From assembly GCF_016817355.1 (NCBI RefSeq), contig NZ_JADOTT010000008.1, positions 39,787 through 103,786 of the forward strand: DNA of 64,000 nt. Direction: 5' to 3'. Source of the DNA: Maricaulis parjimensis (GTDB taxonomy: Bacteria; Pseudomonadota; Alphaproteobacteria; Caulobacterales; Maricaulaceae). Position 1 is the first letter of the stretch. Each line of letters begins with the position of its first letter. The notes under the pieces are model-generated. The model was not told the origin of the DNA. It ran no database searches and saw nothing but the letters and a program-made list of their open reading frames with translations. The translations under genes and the position numbers were made by a program. This document shows positions 1 through 8,723 of this stretch, in pieces.

Positions 1-60
1 GTCACGCCAGGTCTGCACGTCGGGCCCTTCGCAGGCATAGGCGAGGTAATGCAGTTCCCG
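1..60 (-). pseudogene. possible remnant of a coding sequence at the window edge
   Basis: Read on the minus strand, this stretch gives an open, protein-like frame (RELHYLAYACEGPDVQTW) that runs off the left edge. Directly upstream in that frame there are two stop codons within about 15 bases and no start codon. It could be the broken 5' end of a gene continuing left of the window, or chance. I do not recognise the family. A rightward AT-rich stretch follows, so the junction near base 60 may be an old rearrangement point. Confidence 0.2.
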
Positions 61-291
61 ATCTCACGGATCTCAAATATAGAGCTCTGTTTTAGTACTA
101 AGAATAGATTGCATATTCGTCCTTAAGTAGTGGGTTCAGGGTCTGCCTGGTTTTGTGATTTTCACCAATTCTGAAAATAGTTACGCATTAATATCGTATG
201 AGCGCCTAGAAGCGCATGGTTAATACTTGCCCTCTTACAAAACTGTCATGAAGTGTCGCAAAGGGCACTCGAATTACGGGTAGGGCTTTTC
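61..291. other. AT-rich intergenic region upstream of the YfiR-like gene
   Basis: No convincing gene. Base composition is visibly more AT-rich than the rest of the window, which fits a promoter region for the gene at 292. I see an AGAGCTCT palindrome near base 80 and scattered TTAA-like words, but no complete TTAA-N7-TTAA box and no clear sigma-54 element. Confidence 0.4.
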
Positions 292-801
292 ATGCGTAAA
301 TACATTTTGCCGGTGCTCGCCGGCGTCATCCTTTCAACCCCCGCCATGGCCGAAACCACCCAGCGCGATCTTGAAGTGATCGGTCGCGCCCTGAGCTTCG
401 TTGACGGAGCCAGCGGGTCGGACCGGACTGTGGCCATTGTTTATGACGCAGCCAGCGAGGGCGAAGCCCAGGCGCTGGCCAGCACGATGGCCGGTGGTCT
501 GTCGGCCGGTCGTGTCACCCTGAATGCGCGCCTGGTGCCGCTGGCGGATGCCGGCAGCCTGTCCGGATCGGACGCGGCCGTGCTGCTGGGCGCCGCCTCT
601 GGCGATGCCGGCGTGTTCTCTGCGGCCAGCTCGGCCGGCGTGATGACCGTCTCCACCGATATGGGCTGCGTGCAAAGCGGCAATTGCGTGATGGGGGTGC
701 AATCGGCGCCGTCCGTTCGCATCGTCGTCAATCGCGGCGCGGCTGATGCCTCCTCGGTCTCCTTCGCGGCGGCTTTCGCCATGATGATTGAAGAAATCTA
801 G
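292..801 (+). CDS. exported YfiR-like (DUF4154-type) periplasmic protein
   Basis: A 169-residue protein with a signal peptide (about residues 1-20, ending AMA). The ATG at 292 is preferred to the upstream in-frame start at 253 because it opens directly into that signal peptide. The mature part begins with a 'TVAIVYD' strand. The C-terminal half carries 'GVMTVSTD', a pair of cysteines at about 126 and 132, a 'VRIVVNRGAA' segment and a final helix. This is the order seen in YfiR-family periplasmic proteins, which bind and restrain inner-membrane signalling proteins. The family call is by eye only. A TonB-dependent receptor follows after 28 bases and a chemoreceptor after that, so it may be the periplasmic link of an outer-membrane sensing unit. 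Confidence 0.6.
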   Translation: MRKYILPVLAGVILSTPAMAETTQRDLEVIGRALSFVDGASGSDRTVAIVYDAASEGEAQALASTMAGGLSAGRVTLNARLVPLADAGSLSGSDAAVLLGAASGDAGVFSAASSAGVMTVSTDMGCVQSGNCVMGVQSAPSVRIVVNRGAADASSVSFAAAFAMMIEEI

Positions 802-829
802 GCGAAACAAGGAATTAGAGAGAATTACC

Positions 830-2848
830 ATGAAGAACATTTTCCTCACGACCTCTGTCTCCGCCCTTGTCGCCGGCCTGGCCGCGACGGCGGGTGCCTC
901 CGCGCAAACGCTCGACTACACGATGATGAGCGAGCTCTTTGGTGAGCCGGTTACGGCGGGTGCCACGGGTGCTCCGCAGCGCGCCTCTGACGTCCCGGCC
1001 ACGATGATCATCATCACGCAGGACGATATCCAGCGTTTCCCCGAGTACGATATTCCCGGCATTCTGCGTCACTATGCCGGTATCGATTACAATCGTTACG
1101 GCTATGGCGATGGCCAATTGTCGATCCGCGGACCGGCGACGCCGAACAATCCGCGCCTTCTGGTTCTGGTGAATGGCCGCGATGTCTATCTGGACAGTTA
1201 CGGCTATACGGCCTGGTCGACCCTGCCGGTCCAGCTGGAAGAGATCCAGCAGATCGAAGTCGTCAAAGGCGCCCAGTCCGCCCTCTACGGTTTCAACGCC
1301 GTGTCCGGTGTGGTGAACATCATCACCCGCAACCCGCAGCTGGAAGAATATGCCACCAGCCGGGTCAATGTCGCGGAGAATGGTGGTTATGATGCCGCTT
1401 TCGTGGCCGCCTACCAGTTCAATGAGCGGGCCGGTGTGCGCGTCTCCTACAGCCATGGCGAGATGCCGGAGTTTGGTCCCTTTGCCCAATCCGGACGCGC
1501 AGCCCTGCTGGCGCCGTTTGATTTCACGCGTGAAACCGGCGCGGTTGAAGGACGGTTTACACTGACCGACGACATTTCCCTGACGGCGGAAGCGACCTTC
1601 AGCAATGTGGATCAGCTGGAACTGACCTCCGGCTATTCATCCGCGCGCGGTGTCTACGACCTGCAAAGCTTTAAGGGCCAGCTCGACTGGGATTCCGATT
1701 TCGGTTTCATCAGCGCGCAGGCTTATCGCAATGAGACCAATGTCGACTATACCTACGGCTCCTTGCGCTATGAGCTCACGACCTATCGCGTGCAGGATCT
1801 GTTCAAGATCGGCACCAATGACACGGTCCGTGTAGGCGTCGAGTATCGCGAAGCCTCGACCGGTTCCTTCCCGCTGCCGGGCAATGGCGATTTCGGGTAT
1901 GAGTCCACGGCCTTCTCGGCAATGTGGAACCATAAATTCTCCAACACGCTGGACGTGACATTGGCGGGCCGCCTGGACCGGGTGGACTGGAGCCGTGACG
2001 GGCAACCGGACCCGACGCTCTATCCGTTCTCCCAGGCTGAATACTCCGTCACCTATGAGGAATTCTCCTATAATGCCGCGGTCGTCTGGCATCCCGAATT
2101 CGGCGGGACGTTCCGCTTCATGGCGGGACGTGGCGTGCAGGCTCCGACCTCCTGGGATATCGGCTTTACGCTCGCCCTGAATGTCGGTGGCAATAATTTC
2201 GTGGTTTCGGGCAATCCGGGCATGGTGCCGTCCATCGTGGACAGCTATGAGATTGCCTATGACCGCAGCCTGACCGAGACGATCAATATGCGGGCCGCCA
2301 TTTTCCGCCAGGACACGGCGGATGTGCGGGGCCTGTTCGGTCTGTTGCCTGACCTGCTTCCGCCGGACGCTCCGGGCCCGGTATCGCTGTTCGACAACCG
2401 CGGCGACACATCCACCTCCGGCGTCGAGATCGCGTTTGAAGGTGATCCGGAAGGCGCTTGGGACTGGGGTGTGAACTATACCTACCAGGTGACCGAGGAT
2501 GATCTGGAGGGCGTTTGGGGCCTCAACTATCTGCACGATTTCGAGGCGATGACCCCGGCCCACACCGTCAATGCCCATCTGGGCTGGACCGGTGAACGTT
2601 TCAGCGCTGACGTCTATGCCAATTATCTCTCGGATACGGCGAGCCCGTACCAGACGAATCTCGGCAGCCTGGCGCTGCAGGAAATCGACAGTGCGCTGGC
2701 GCTGAGCGTGCGGGCGGCCTACCGGGTCAATGACCATGTGTCCGCATCGTTCAACGTCCAGAATGCGAGCTTCGGCGATGGTGAGCTGACGAATGTCAAC
2801 ACCGAGACCGAGTCCCGAGCCTGGTTCGGCCTGAGCGCCTCGTTCTGA
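830..2848 (+). CDS. TonB-dependent outer-membrane receptor
   Basis: A 672-residue receptor that would import a ligand across the outer membrane using TonB energy. The ATG at 830 opens a clear signal peptide (MKNIFLTTSVSALVAGLAAT, then Ala-Ser-Ala), so I chose it over the upstream ATG at 788, which overlaps the previous gene. The plug domain spans about residues 40-155: 'DVPATMIIITQDDIQRFPEY', 'LSIRGPA', 'VLVNGRDVY', 'IEVVKGAQSALYGFNAVSG', 'VVNIITRNP'. The rest alternates aromatic beta strands and ends in Phe, typical of a 22-strand barrel. Its size and plug resemble the vitamin B12/colicin I receptor class, but the ligand cannot be read from sequence. It probably forms one transcription unit with the upstream YfiR-like gene. 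Confidence 0.9.
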   Translation: MKNIFLTTSVSALVAGLAATAGASAQTLDYTMMSELFGEPVTAGATGAPQRASDVPATMIIITQDDIQRFPEYDIPGILRHYAGIDYNRYGYGDGQLSIRGPATPNNPRLLVLVNGRDVYLDSYGYTAWSTLPVQLEEIQQIEVVKGAQSALYGFNAVSGVVNIITRNPQLEEYATSRVNVAENGGYDAAFVAAYQFNERAGVRVSYSHGEMPEFGPFAQSGRAALLAPFDFTRETGAVEGRFTLTDDISLTAEATFSNVDQLELTSGYSSARGVYDLQSFKGQLDWDSDFGFISAQAYRNETNVDYTYGSLRYELTTYRVQDLFKIGTNDTVRVGVEYREASTGSFPLPGNGDFGYESTAFSAMWNHKFSNTLDVTLAGRLDRVDWSRDGQPDPTLYPFSQAEYSVTYEEFSYNAAVVWHPEFGGTFRFMAGRGVQAPTSWDIGFTLALNVGGNNFVVSGNPGMVPSIVDSYEIAYDRSLTETINMRAAIFRQDTADVRGLFGLLPDLLPPDAPGPVSLFDNRGDTSTSGVEIAFEGDPEGAWDWGVNYTYQVTEDDLEGVWGLNYLHDFEAMTPAHTVNAHLGWTGERFSADVYANYLSDTASPYQTNLGSLALQEIDSALALSVRAAYRVNDHVSASFNVQNASFGDGELTNVNTETESRAWFGLSASF

Positions 2849-2855
2849 TCCAACA

Positions 2856-2882
2856 GCCCCGGCCTGCGTGTCAGGCCGGGGC
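2856..2882 (+). terminator. GC-rich hairpin after the TonB receptor
   Basis: An 11-bp perfect stem (2856-2866 with 2872-2882) and a CGTGT loop start 8 bases after the receptor stop. There is no strong T-run after it, so termination may be partial and allow some read-through into the chemoreceptor gene. Confidence 0.6.
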
Positions 2883-2961
2883 GTTAACCCTGATTTCAGC
2901 GATTCAGATGGATGTTCGTTGAAACACTTTTCGCCCTGCGGGGCATAACCGGGAGAGGGCA

Positions 2962-4665
2962 ATGGGCAAGCTGACCTCGTTCTTCAATCTAAGTATCGCA
3001 CAGTCATTCGCTGTCGCACCGATCGCCGCCATTCTGGCGCTGATTTCGGTCGCCGGCTTGGGCGCCTGGTCGCTGGAAAGCGGTTCCGCCAACCAGGAAC
3101 GCGCCATGAATGACCTCAACTCGGCGATCGAGCTGACCCGGTTCAAGGCCCGGCTTGAGCAGATCAATGGCGATGTTCTCGCCCTGGTCACGGCCCAGGC
3201 GGCCGGCAATCCGATGGATGTCATGGCCGAGTTCGAAGCTGTTGGCGTGCGTGTCGACGCGCTGTCCAGCGAGCTGGAAGTCATGATGAATGATGACGAG
3301 CAGACCCTGGCCGACCCGGAGATCATCTCCGGCCTGGTCGAGCAGCTCGGCCTTTACGGTGATGCGCTGGATTTCGTCGGCCAGATGCTGGAGCTGGATT
3401 TTGCCAGCTCAGTGGCCTTCCTTCAGCCTTTCGATGATGTGTTCGCCGAGATCAATGGCGAGATTGAAGCGCTGGCGGAAGAAGGCGCAGCCCTGGCCCG
3501 TCTCGACGCCCAAGCAACCCGCCAGGCGGCCCGCAATTCCATCATGCTCTTCATCGGTCTGACCGCGATTGTCGGTCTGGCCCTGATCGCCCTGGCTGTC
3601 TTCTTCGGCCGCCGTACGGCCCATTCGGTACGCTCCATTGCCCAAGCCACCGAAACCCTGGCCGAAGGCGACTACTCCTTGAACATCGAGGCGCTGGAAC
3701 GCTCTGACGAGCTGGGTGCCGTGGTACAGAGCCTGAAACGCTTCCGCGACAATGGCCTCAAGGCCGAACAGCTGGAAGCGGATACCCGCCGCCAGGCTGC
3801 GGAGAATGAGCGCCGGGCTGCCAAGCTCAACGAGCTGGCCAAGACGTTTGATGCCGATGTGATGGCCATGCTGGGTGAGGTGAATGAGGCCTGTTCCTCC
3901 ATGTCCGCCATTGCCCAGCAATTGTCGCAGACGGCGACGGAAGGCTCGCAGCAGAGCGACATGATGGCGTCGGCGGCCTCTGAGGCCTCCGCCAATGTGG
4001 AATCCGTGGCGGCTGCCGCGGAAGAGCTGACCGCCTCGATTGCCGAAGTGACCCAGCAGATCCAGGGCTCGTCCGACATGGCCAGCCAGGCCGATGAGCG
4101 GGCCAAGTCCGTGCAGGCCGTGGTCGACAATCTGGGCGAGGCCGCCCAGGAAATCGGTCACGTTGTCCAGCTGATCAATGATATTTCCGAACAGACCAAT
4201 TTGCTGGCCCTGAACGCCACGATCGAAGCCGCGCGTGCGGGTGAAGCCGGCAAGGGCTTTGCGGTTGTGGCTTCGGAAGTGAAATCGCTGGCCGCCCAGA
4301 CGGCCAAGGCCACGGATGATATCCGCGACCAGATCACCGCCATCCAGGAAGCCGCAGCGACCTCGTCCGCCTCGATCGAGGATGTGACGCGGGCAGTCGG
4401 TGAAATCAGCCGGGCTGCCTCTGCGATTGCCGCAGCGGCCGAGGAGCAGAGCGCCTCGACCCGCGAGATTTCCTCCTCCGTGGCCCACGCTGCGACCAGC
4501 GCCCGGTCCGTGTCGGACAATGTCGGCTCCGTGTCGCGGTCCGCCCGTGAGACCGGTGAAGCGTCGCAGGATGTGCTGAATGCAGTCCAGACCGTGTCGG
4601 AGCGGGCCGAGCGTCTGAACTCCACGGTGACCACCTTCCTGAGCGAGGTTCGCGAGGCCGGCTGA
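2962..4665 (+). CDS. methyl-accepting chemotaxis protein
   Basis: A 567-residue inner-membrane chemoreceptor. TM1 lies at about residues 12-35. A helical periplasmic domain rich in Asp/Glu follows to about 190, then TM2 at 192-215 ([20 protein letters not shown]), a HAMP domain at about 216-268, and a long coiled-coil signalling domain. The hairpin tip near residue 409 reads '[18 protein letters not shown]' and '[15 protein letters not shown]', the conserved CheA/CheW contact. There is no C-terminal CheR/CheB tethering pentapeptide; the protein ends EVREAG. A strong ribosome site (GGGAGAGGG) precedes the ATG. It sits just behind a YfiR-like protein and a TonB receptor, which suggests it senses something related to that receptor. 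Confidence 0.93.
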   Translation: MGKLTSFFNLSIAQSFAVAPIAAILALISVAGLGAWSLESGSANQERAMNDLNSAIELTRFKARLEQINGDVLALVTAQAAGNPMDVMAEFEAVGVRVDALSSELEVMMNDDEQTLADPEIISGLVEQLGLYGDALDFVGQMLELDFASSVAFLQPFDDVFAEINGEIEALAEEGAALARLDAQATRQAARNSIMLFIGLTAIVGLALIALAVFFGRRTAHSVRSIAQATETLAEGDYSLNIEALERSDELGAVVQSLKRFRDNGLKAEQLEADTRRQAAENERRAAKLNELAKTFDADVMAMLGEVNEACSSMSAIAQQLSQTATEGSQQSDMMASAASEASANVESVAAAAEELTASIAEVTQQIQGSSDMASQADERAKSVQAVVDNLGEAAQEIGHVVQLINDISEQTNLLALNATIEAARAGEAGKGFAVVASEVKSLAAQTAKATDDIRDQITAIQEAAATSSASIEDVTRAVGEISRAASAIAAAAEEQSASTREISSSVAHAATSARSVSDNVGSVSRSARETGEASQDVLNAVQTVSERAERLNSTVTTFLSEVREAG

Positions 4666-4697
4666 TCTCCCCCTTCAAGATGCCGACTTGCAAGCCT

Positions 4698-4740
4698 AGA
4701 AGGCCCGGATCCACTCCCCCGGATCCGGGCCTTCTTCTGT
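4698..4740 (+). terminator. strong rho-independent terminator
   Basis: A 15-bp perfect stem (4698-4712 with 4721-4735) and an 8-base loop, followed by a T-rich tail. It ends the chemoreceptor transcript and may also serve the convergent gene, which stops at 4770. Confidence 0.9.
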
Positions 4741-4769
4741 TTGCAACTGGGGTGAAATGGAGGGCGGGC

Positions 4770-5897
4770 TCAGCGTTCGCCGAGGGCGCGGGCGGGCAGG
4801 TAGATGATGCGGGCGGCCAGGTCGGAGAGCGTGCCGATGCCGCTGTCCTGCGGGATGGCTTCCACGCCGATCAGGGCCGTGGCCAGAACGCCGGTATTAG
4901 CCATACGCATCAGGGTGGGCGAACTGGCGAAAGCCGTGTGCCCCGAGAAGCCGCCATCGCGCAAATCCGTCAGGTCGATCACCGTCGCGCCGAGCTCGGT
5001 CAAAAGCTCGCGCTGGGCGCCGATGCCGAGGCGGCGATTATCGCCGCCGCGCAATTGGTCGGACAGCTGCAGCGCCCGGTCCCGTGCGGACACAAAGACG
5101 AGAAGATGTTCCGGCATCGGATCAATCGCCGCCAATTGGGACTGGAAGACGTCGATATCGATGTCGGGCGAGGCGAGAATGACCGGGTCGATCTTCTCCA
5201 GCACATCGCTGCGCCCGGTCAGGGAGAGCTCGCGCAGGGCTTCCATCGTCACCAGTGAGCCCATGGAATGGGCGATCAGATTGATGCGGATTGCTTCGCT
5301 GTCGGCCAGGAGTGTGAGCGTTTCCACCAGGCCGTCGCGGGCGAACTGAGCGCTGTCGCGGTCGTAGAGATAGGCCGGGAATTGACCGGCCGAGGGCCAG
5401 GCATAATGGACGAAGGCGGTCTGGAGGCCGAAATCATTGATGATCTGGGCGTTGAGATAGAGCCCGTCAGAGAAGGGCGTGTTGAAGCCGTGCACGAAGA
5501 CAAAAACGTCGCGCTCGGCAAAGCGCATTTCGGAGAGGTCGTGGTTGAGGTCGCGGGCGAAGTCGGCCTGGCTGTCATAGTCCTGCCAGCCGGTCAGCGC
5601 GAATTCGGTCGAGGGATCGGCGCGGCGGCCCGGATAATTGATCTCACCGGGCAGCCGGTTGTGCGGCACCCAGACATCGGCGCGCGCGAAGCGCAGCACG
5701 CGTGAACGTTCGACGCCGAAATGGTCAGCCGGATCATCGGCGAGCTGGCGTGAGGTGGTGATGTAGACGGGGTGGGACGTCCCGGCAGAGCTGCCCGGGT
5801 CCAGCACGGGCAGGCGGGCCGGCGAGGCAGCACAGCCGGTGGCCAGGGCCAGCAGGGCCAGGCCGAAAATCTGGATCAGAACGCGAGTCACAGGCAT
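4770..5897 (-). CDS. lipoprotein alpha/beta hydrolase (DUF900-type esterase)
   Basis: A 375-residue predicted esterase anchored as a lipoprotein. The start at 5897 (MPVTRVLIQIFGLALLALAT) is chosen because it opens a signal peptide ending in the lipobox ATGC; the longer frame would run into the tRNA gene. The fold shows 'VFVFVHGFNTPFSDGLY' (oxyanion region), 'AFVHYAWPSAG', and the nucleophile elbow 'IAHSMGSLV' near residue 210. An acidic segment 'ILASPDID' and a late His in 'DGGFSGHTAF' complete a plausible Ser-Asp-His triad. These are hallmarks of the DUF900 hydrolases. The substrate is unknown. No operon partner is seen. Confidence 0.85.
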   Translation of the reverse strand: MPVTRVLIQIFGLALLALATGCAASPARLPVLDPGSSAGTSHPVYITTSRQLADDPADHFGVERSRVLRFARADVWVPHNRLPGEINYPGRRADPSTEFALTGWQDYDSQADFARDLNHDLSEMRFAERDVFVFVHGFNTPFSDGLYLNAQIINDFGLQTAFVHYAWPSAGQFPAYLYDRDSAQFARDGLVETLTLLADSEAIRINLIAHSMGSLVTMEALRELSLTGRSDVLEKIDPVILASPDIDIDVFQSQLAAIDPMPEHLLVFVSARDRALQLSDQLRGGDNRRLGIGAQRELLTELGATVIDLTDLRDGGFSGHTAFASSPTLMRMANTGVLATALIGVEAIPQDSGIGTLSDLAARIIYLPARALGER

Positions 5898-5952
5898 CCC
5901 CCTTGTCGCGATGATCTTGGTCAGGGGAAGCGGTGTGTAAAGGGGAGAGTGT

Positions 5953-6028
<76 letters not shown>

Positions 6029-6146
6029 GCCGGAAAGAGCCGGGAAAATACGCAGCAATGCGACAAAATCAAGACAAAGTTTGCCCCGCCCTGCACATGC
6101 CTGTCATGCGAATGTGCGGGGCGGGGCAGACCTTTCCGGCAAAGCG

Positions 6147-6602
6147 CTACCAGCGCCGCGGGCGGTGATGCCGGCCGACATAATAGACCAGGCGGCGCGA
6201 GCCCCGCTCGATATAGTGGCGGCCATAGCGGTCACGGCAGACCCGCATGGAAACCACGGCCGGACGCCCGCGGAAACGGTCATGCCGTTCCTCGCGCCAG
6301 CAGCGGGGGGCGGCATAATGGGGGCGGTGGTAACTGCCATGGCGGCGGTTCCGGTCGCGATAGCCATGATCATGGCGTGAGCGCCGGTCCCGGTAACCGC
6401 GCCGGTCGCGATGGTCGCGGTCGCGGTAATGCCGGTCTCTGTAATCACGCCGGTCACGGCGCTGTTTGAGCTGGGACTTGGACGGGTCCGTCAAAGCTGT
6501 GCCGGGCGCGGCCGCAGCACGGGCGGGCTCGGCCGAGGCGAGCGCGCCGGCGGACAGGCTGACGGCGAGGGCGCAGGCCAGGGTACTGATCCATCTGCTC
6601 AT
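6147..6602 (-). CDS. exported Arg/Asp/His-rich repeat protein, unknown function
   Basis: A 151-residue secreted or periplasmic protein. The ATG at 6602 follows a clear GGGAGGA ribosome site and opens a signal peptide (MSRWISTLACALAVSLSAGA). The middle, about residues 50-95, is low complexity and built from RDR/YRDRD-type units (RDYRDRHYRDRDHRDRRGYR). The C-terminal part has two Cys in 'CWREERHDRF' and 'VCRDRYGRHYIERG' and is Tyr/Arg rich. This composition recalls small alphaproteobacterial exported proteins of the RcnB/BA14K kind, but I see no diagnostic motif. The charge pattern suggests binding to the envelope, nucleic acid or metal ions. No operon partner. Confidence 0.75.
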   Translation of the reverse strand: MSRWISTLACALAVSLSAGALASAEPARAAAAPGTALTDPSKSQLKQRRDRRDYRDRHYRDRDHRDRRGYRDRRSRHDHGYRDRNRRHGSYHRPHYAAPRCWREERHDRFRGRPAVVSMRVCRDRYGRHYIERGSRRLVYYVGRHHRPRRW

Positions 6603-6748
6603 CTGATCCTCCCTATCTGGCAGGCCCCAAGCGTGCGATTTCGCGCGTGAAGCGAAACTGAACGCTCTATTCACCTAGTTGAACGAAGTCGGCTTGGGCG
6701 GGATGCGATCTAAGCGCGATGTTAAGATTGCTCCTGTAGCAAAACCGT

Positions 6749-7090
6749 ATGAAAGCCCAGAGCTCTCCCCAAGCGGAAACACCGCTTTTCGATCGTGCGC
6801 ATCTCGACCGGTATACCGGCGGGGATGAAGCGCTGACGGCGGAATTGCTCAATCTGATGTGCGATCAGGCCCGGCGCTGCCTTGGCCTGATGGAAACCGC
6901 CAGCGATGAAACGGCCTGGACGGCGGCAACCCATACACTCAAGGGAGCAGCCCGCGGTGTCGGGGCCTTTGCGCTCGCCGATCTGTGCGAACAGGCGGAA
7001 GCCCAGCCGCAAATGGCCTGGGAGCCGGCGCGTCTCGACGTGGCGCGCTGTTTCAAGGATACCGAAGCGGCTTTTGCCGGCCTGATCTGA
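6749..7090 (+). CDS. single-domain histidine phosphotransfer (Hpt) protein
   Basis: A 113-residue protein that is essentially one Hpt domain, a four-helix bundle that relays phosphate between response regulators or hybrid kinases. The phosphorylated histidine is His62 in 'THTLKGAARGVGA', followed by the expected small residues and an 'LADLCEQAE' helix. There is no kinase or receiver next door, so its partners lie elsewhere. It is convergent with the next gene: the two stop codons touch without a gap. Confidence 0.88.
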   Translation: MKAQSSPQAETPLFDRAHLDRYTGGDEALTAELLNLMCDQARRCLGLMETASDETAWTAATHTLKGAARGVGAFALADLCEQAEAQPQMAWEPARLDVARCFKDTEAAFAGLI

Positions 7091-7426
7091 TCAGCTGTCC
7101 GCGGTTTCGCGGGTCTTGTCCCAGACGGAAAATTCGTAGGCGATGGAGCGTTCCACGAGTTCGCGCCAGACCGGTTCGGCGATGTCGAGGCAGAGACCGG
7201 TGCGCGCGGCTTCGGCCTTCACCTTGGAGACGACATCCTCCACCCGCCAGTCATCGCGGACCGTGTCGCGGCTCGGCTTGATGCGGGCCGCGGCCTCCAT
7301 ATAGCGCGAGCGGCGGGCAATCAGGCCGACCAGGGCTCGGTCGAGCGCGTCGACGCCCTCGCGGACCTGGGCCATGGTCTGGCAGTCTTCCGGAGCGGTG
7401 ACGGAATCGAGATCGGACGCGGACAT
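7091..7426 (-). CDS. chorismate mutase type II (AroQ/PchB-like) domain protein
   Basis: A 111-residue all-helical protein of the AroQ fold. The pattern 'VREGVDALDRALVGLIARRSRYMEAAARIK' (read in pieces) gives the helix-1 Arg and the conserved Arg-Arg/Lys positions. 'RVEDVVSKVKAEA' and 'WRELVERSIAYE' supply the later Arg/Val and Glu segment. The family rearranges chorismate to prephenate, or acts as an isochorismate-pyruvate lyase. The free-standing short form with 'VWRELVERSIAYE' resembles PchB-like members, and I cannot separate the two activities. No aromatic biosynthesis genes are adjacent. Confidence 0.8.
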   Translation of the reverse strand: MSASDLDSVTAPEDCQTMAQVREGVDALDRALVGLIARRSRYMEAAARIKPSRDTVRDDWRVEDVVSKVKAEAARTGLCLDIAEPVWRELVERSIAYEFSVWDKTRETADS

Positions 7427-7577
7427 GCGGGAATCCTGTAACTGACGGGCTGGTTATAGGGGCAGGGCGGGCCGGGCCCAAGCGGCAAGCTGTCACGGCT
7501 CGCAGGATTGTCATCATTTGGCGCTCGATCTGGCGGCCGGTCGCGTTATGGTGCCGGGAAACCGAAAGGATCAGCCC

Positions 7578-8201
7578 ATGTTAGCACCCGTCCGGATCTA
7601 TGGAGATCAGCGCAGCGGCAATTGCCTGAAGGTGAAATGGACCGCCGACCATCTCGGCATTCCCTATGAATGGCATGAAGTGGATGTGCTGAAGGGGCAG
7701 ACCCGCACCGAGGACTTCCTGGCGATCAATCCGGCCGGGCAGGTGCCCTGTCTGGAACGGCCGGACGGGCGTATCCTGGCCCAGTCCAACGCGATCATCT
7801 TCCACCTGGCACGCGGCTCGAAACTCATCCCGAGCGATGATTTCGATCAGGCCAAAATGCTGGAATGGATGTTCTGGGAACAATACAGCCACGAGCCTTT
7901 CATCGCCGTGCGGCGCTTTCGCAAGGCCTTCCAGAACCTCTCCGATGACGAGATTGATCCCGAATTGATGGCCAAGGGCCGGCGGGCTCTGGGCGTGATG
8001 GAAATGCGCTTGCTGTCGCGGGATTTCATGGTTCGCAACCATGTCACCCTCGCCGACATCGCCCTGGTCGCCTATACGCGCGTTGCTGATGAGGGCGGGT
8101 TCGACCTGGATGAATTCCTGGGCGTGCGCGCCTGGGTGGCCCGGGTGGAAAACGAGTTGGGCATCGATCCGGATGCAGGCCGGGTGAGCCCGGTGCTTTG
8201 A
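7578..8201 (+). CDS. glutathione S-transferase family protein
   Basis: A 207-residue cytosolic GST. The ATG at 7578 lies 8 bases after GAAAGGA, and homologous proteins start just before the first beta strand, so it is preferred to the in-frame start 60 bases upstream. The thioredoxin-fold N-terminus (about 1-80) has 'SGNCLKVKW' at the active-site loop, the cis-Pro motif 'GQVPCLE' and 'LAQSNAIIFHLA', which binds the gamma-glutamyl end of glutathione. The helical C-terminal domain carries 'VTLADIALVAYT', the conserved GST capping box. The substrate is unknown. Confidence 0.9.
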   Translation: MLAPVRIYGDQRSGNCLKVKWTADHLGIPYEWHEVDVLKGQTRTEDFLAINPAGQVPCLERPDGRILAQSNAIIFHLARGSKLIPSDDFDQAKMLEWMFWEQYSHEPFIAVRRFRKAFQNLSDDEIDPELMAKGRRALGVMEMRLLSRDFMVRNHVTLADIALVAYTRVADEGGFDLDEFLGVRAWVARVENELGIDPDAGRVSPVL

Positions 8202-8213
8202 CCGCGCGAGCGA

Positions 8214-8723
8214 TCAGGTTCGGGACCAGGCAACCCAGCTGATTTCATAGAGCGTGCTGGCGCCGAGCGTTTCAGCGTCGGGCAGAACGCCGTTTGTGTC
8301 GGCAAGCCCCGTTCTGAACCAGTAGACCGGGGCGGTCAGCTCTCCGGCTTCCCTGGCGAAGATGTCGCCCTCGCGGCCGGGTACGTCAGAAGCCGTGAAG
8401 CAATCATCCGGTTTGAACAGGGTTTGCGAAAACGCGCTGCCGATGAGCCAGGCATTGGGAATGCGGCCGGCTTCGCGCACGCGCACCCCTGTGATGTTCG
8501 GCGTTTCGGCATGCCCCAGAAAGACCAGGCCCGGCTCTTGGGCATGCGGTGCCGCGGCGAGAATTTCGCGAAAGGGCGACCCGTCCGGTGACGGTGCCTC
8601 TGTCAGAGTGTAGCCGGGCAGCAGCGCGGACAGGGCCTCAAGGTCGAACGGGGTTTCAGCGCTGACGGGGCCGAGGGCGTAGGCGCTGATATCCCAGGGC
8701 TCTGGTGCGGGCAGAGTCCCCAC
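8214..8723 (-). CDS. hypothetical protein coupled to the VWA gene
   Basis: A 169-residue protein starting at a GTG whose first base overlaps the TAG stop of the upstream VWA gene, so the two are probably translationally coupled. It has no signal peptide. Visible patterns are 'ISAYALGPVSAETPFDLEAL', 'LLPGYTLTEA', 'LVFLGHAETPNITGVRV', a single Cys in 'PDDCFTASDV', and an aromatic C-terminus 'YEISWVAW'. The 'GPVSAETPFDLEAL..LPGY' stretch loosely recalls DUF1131 (E. coli YfeY-type) proteins, but that is a memory-level resemblance. Function unknown. Confidence 0.6.
   Translation of the reverse strand: MGTLPAPEPWDISAYALGPVSAETPFDLEALSALLPGYTLTEAPSPDGSPFREILAAAPHAQEPGLVFLGHAETPNITGVRVREAGRIPNAWLIGSAFSQTLFKPDDCFTASDVPGREGDIFAREAGELTAPVYWFRTGLADTNGVLPDAETLGASTLYEISWVAWSRT

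Noticed and set aside
1637-2962. A 441-codon minus-strand frame opposite the TonB receptor
   Set aside because: It is a shadow frame with repetitive Arg/Ile/Gly composition and no ribosome site.
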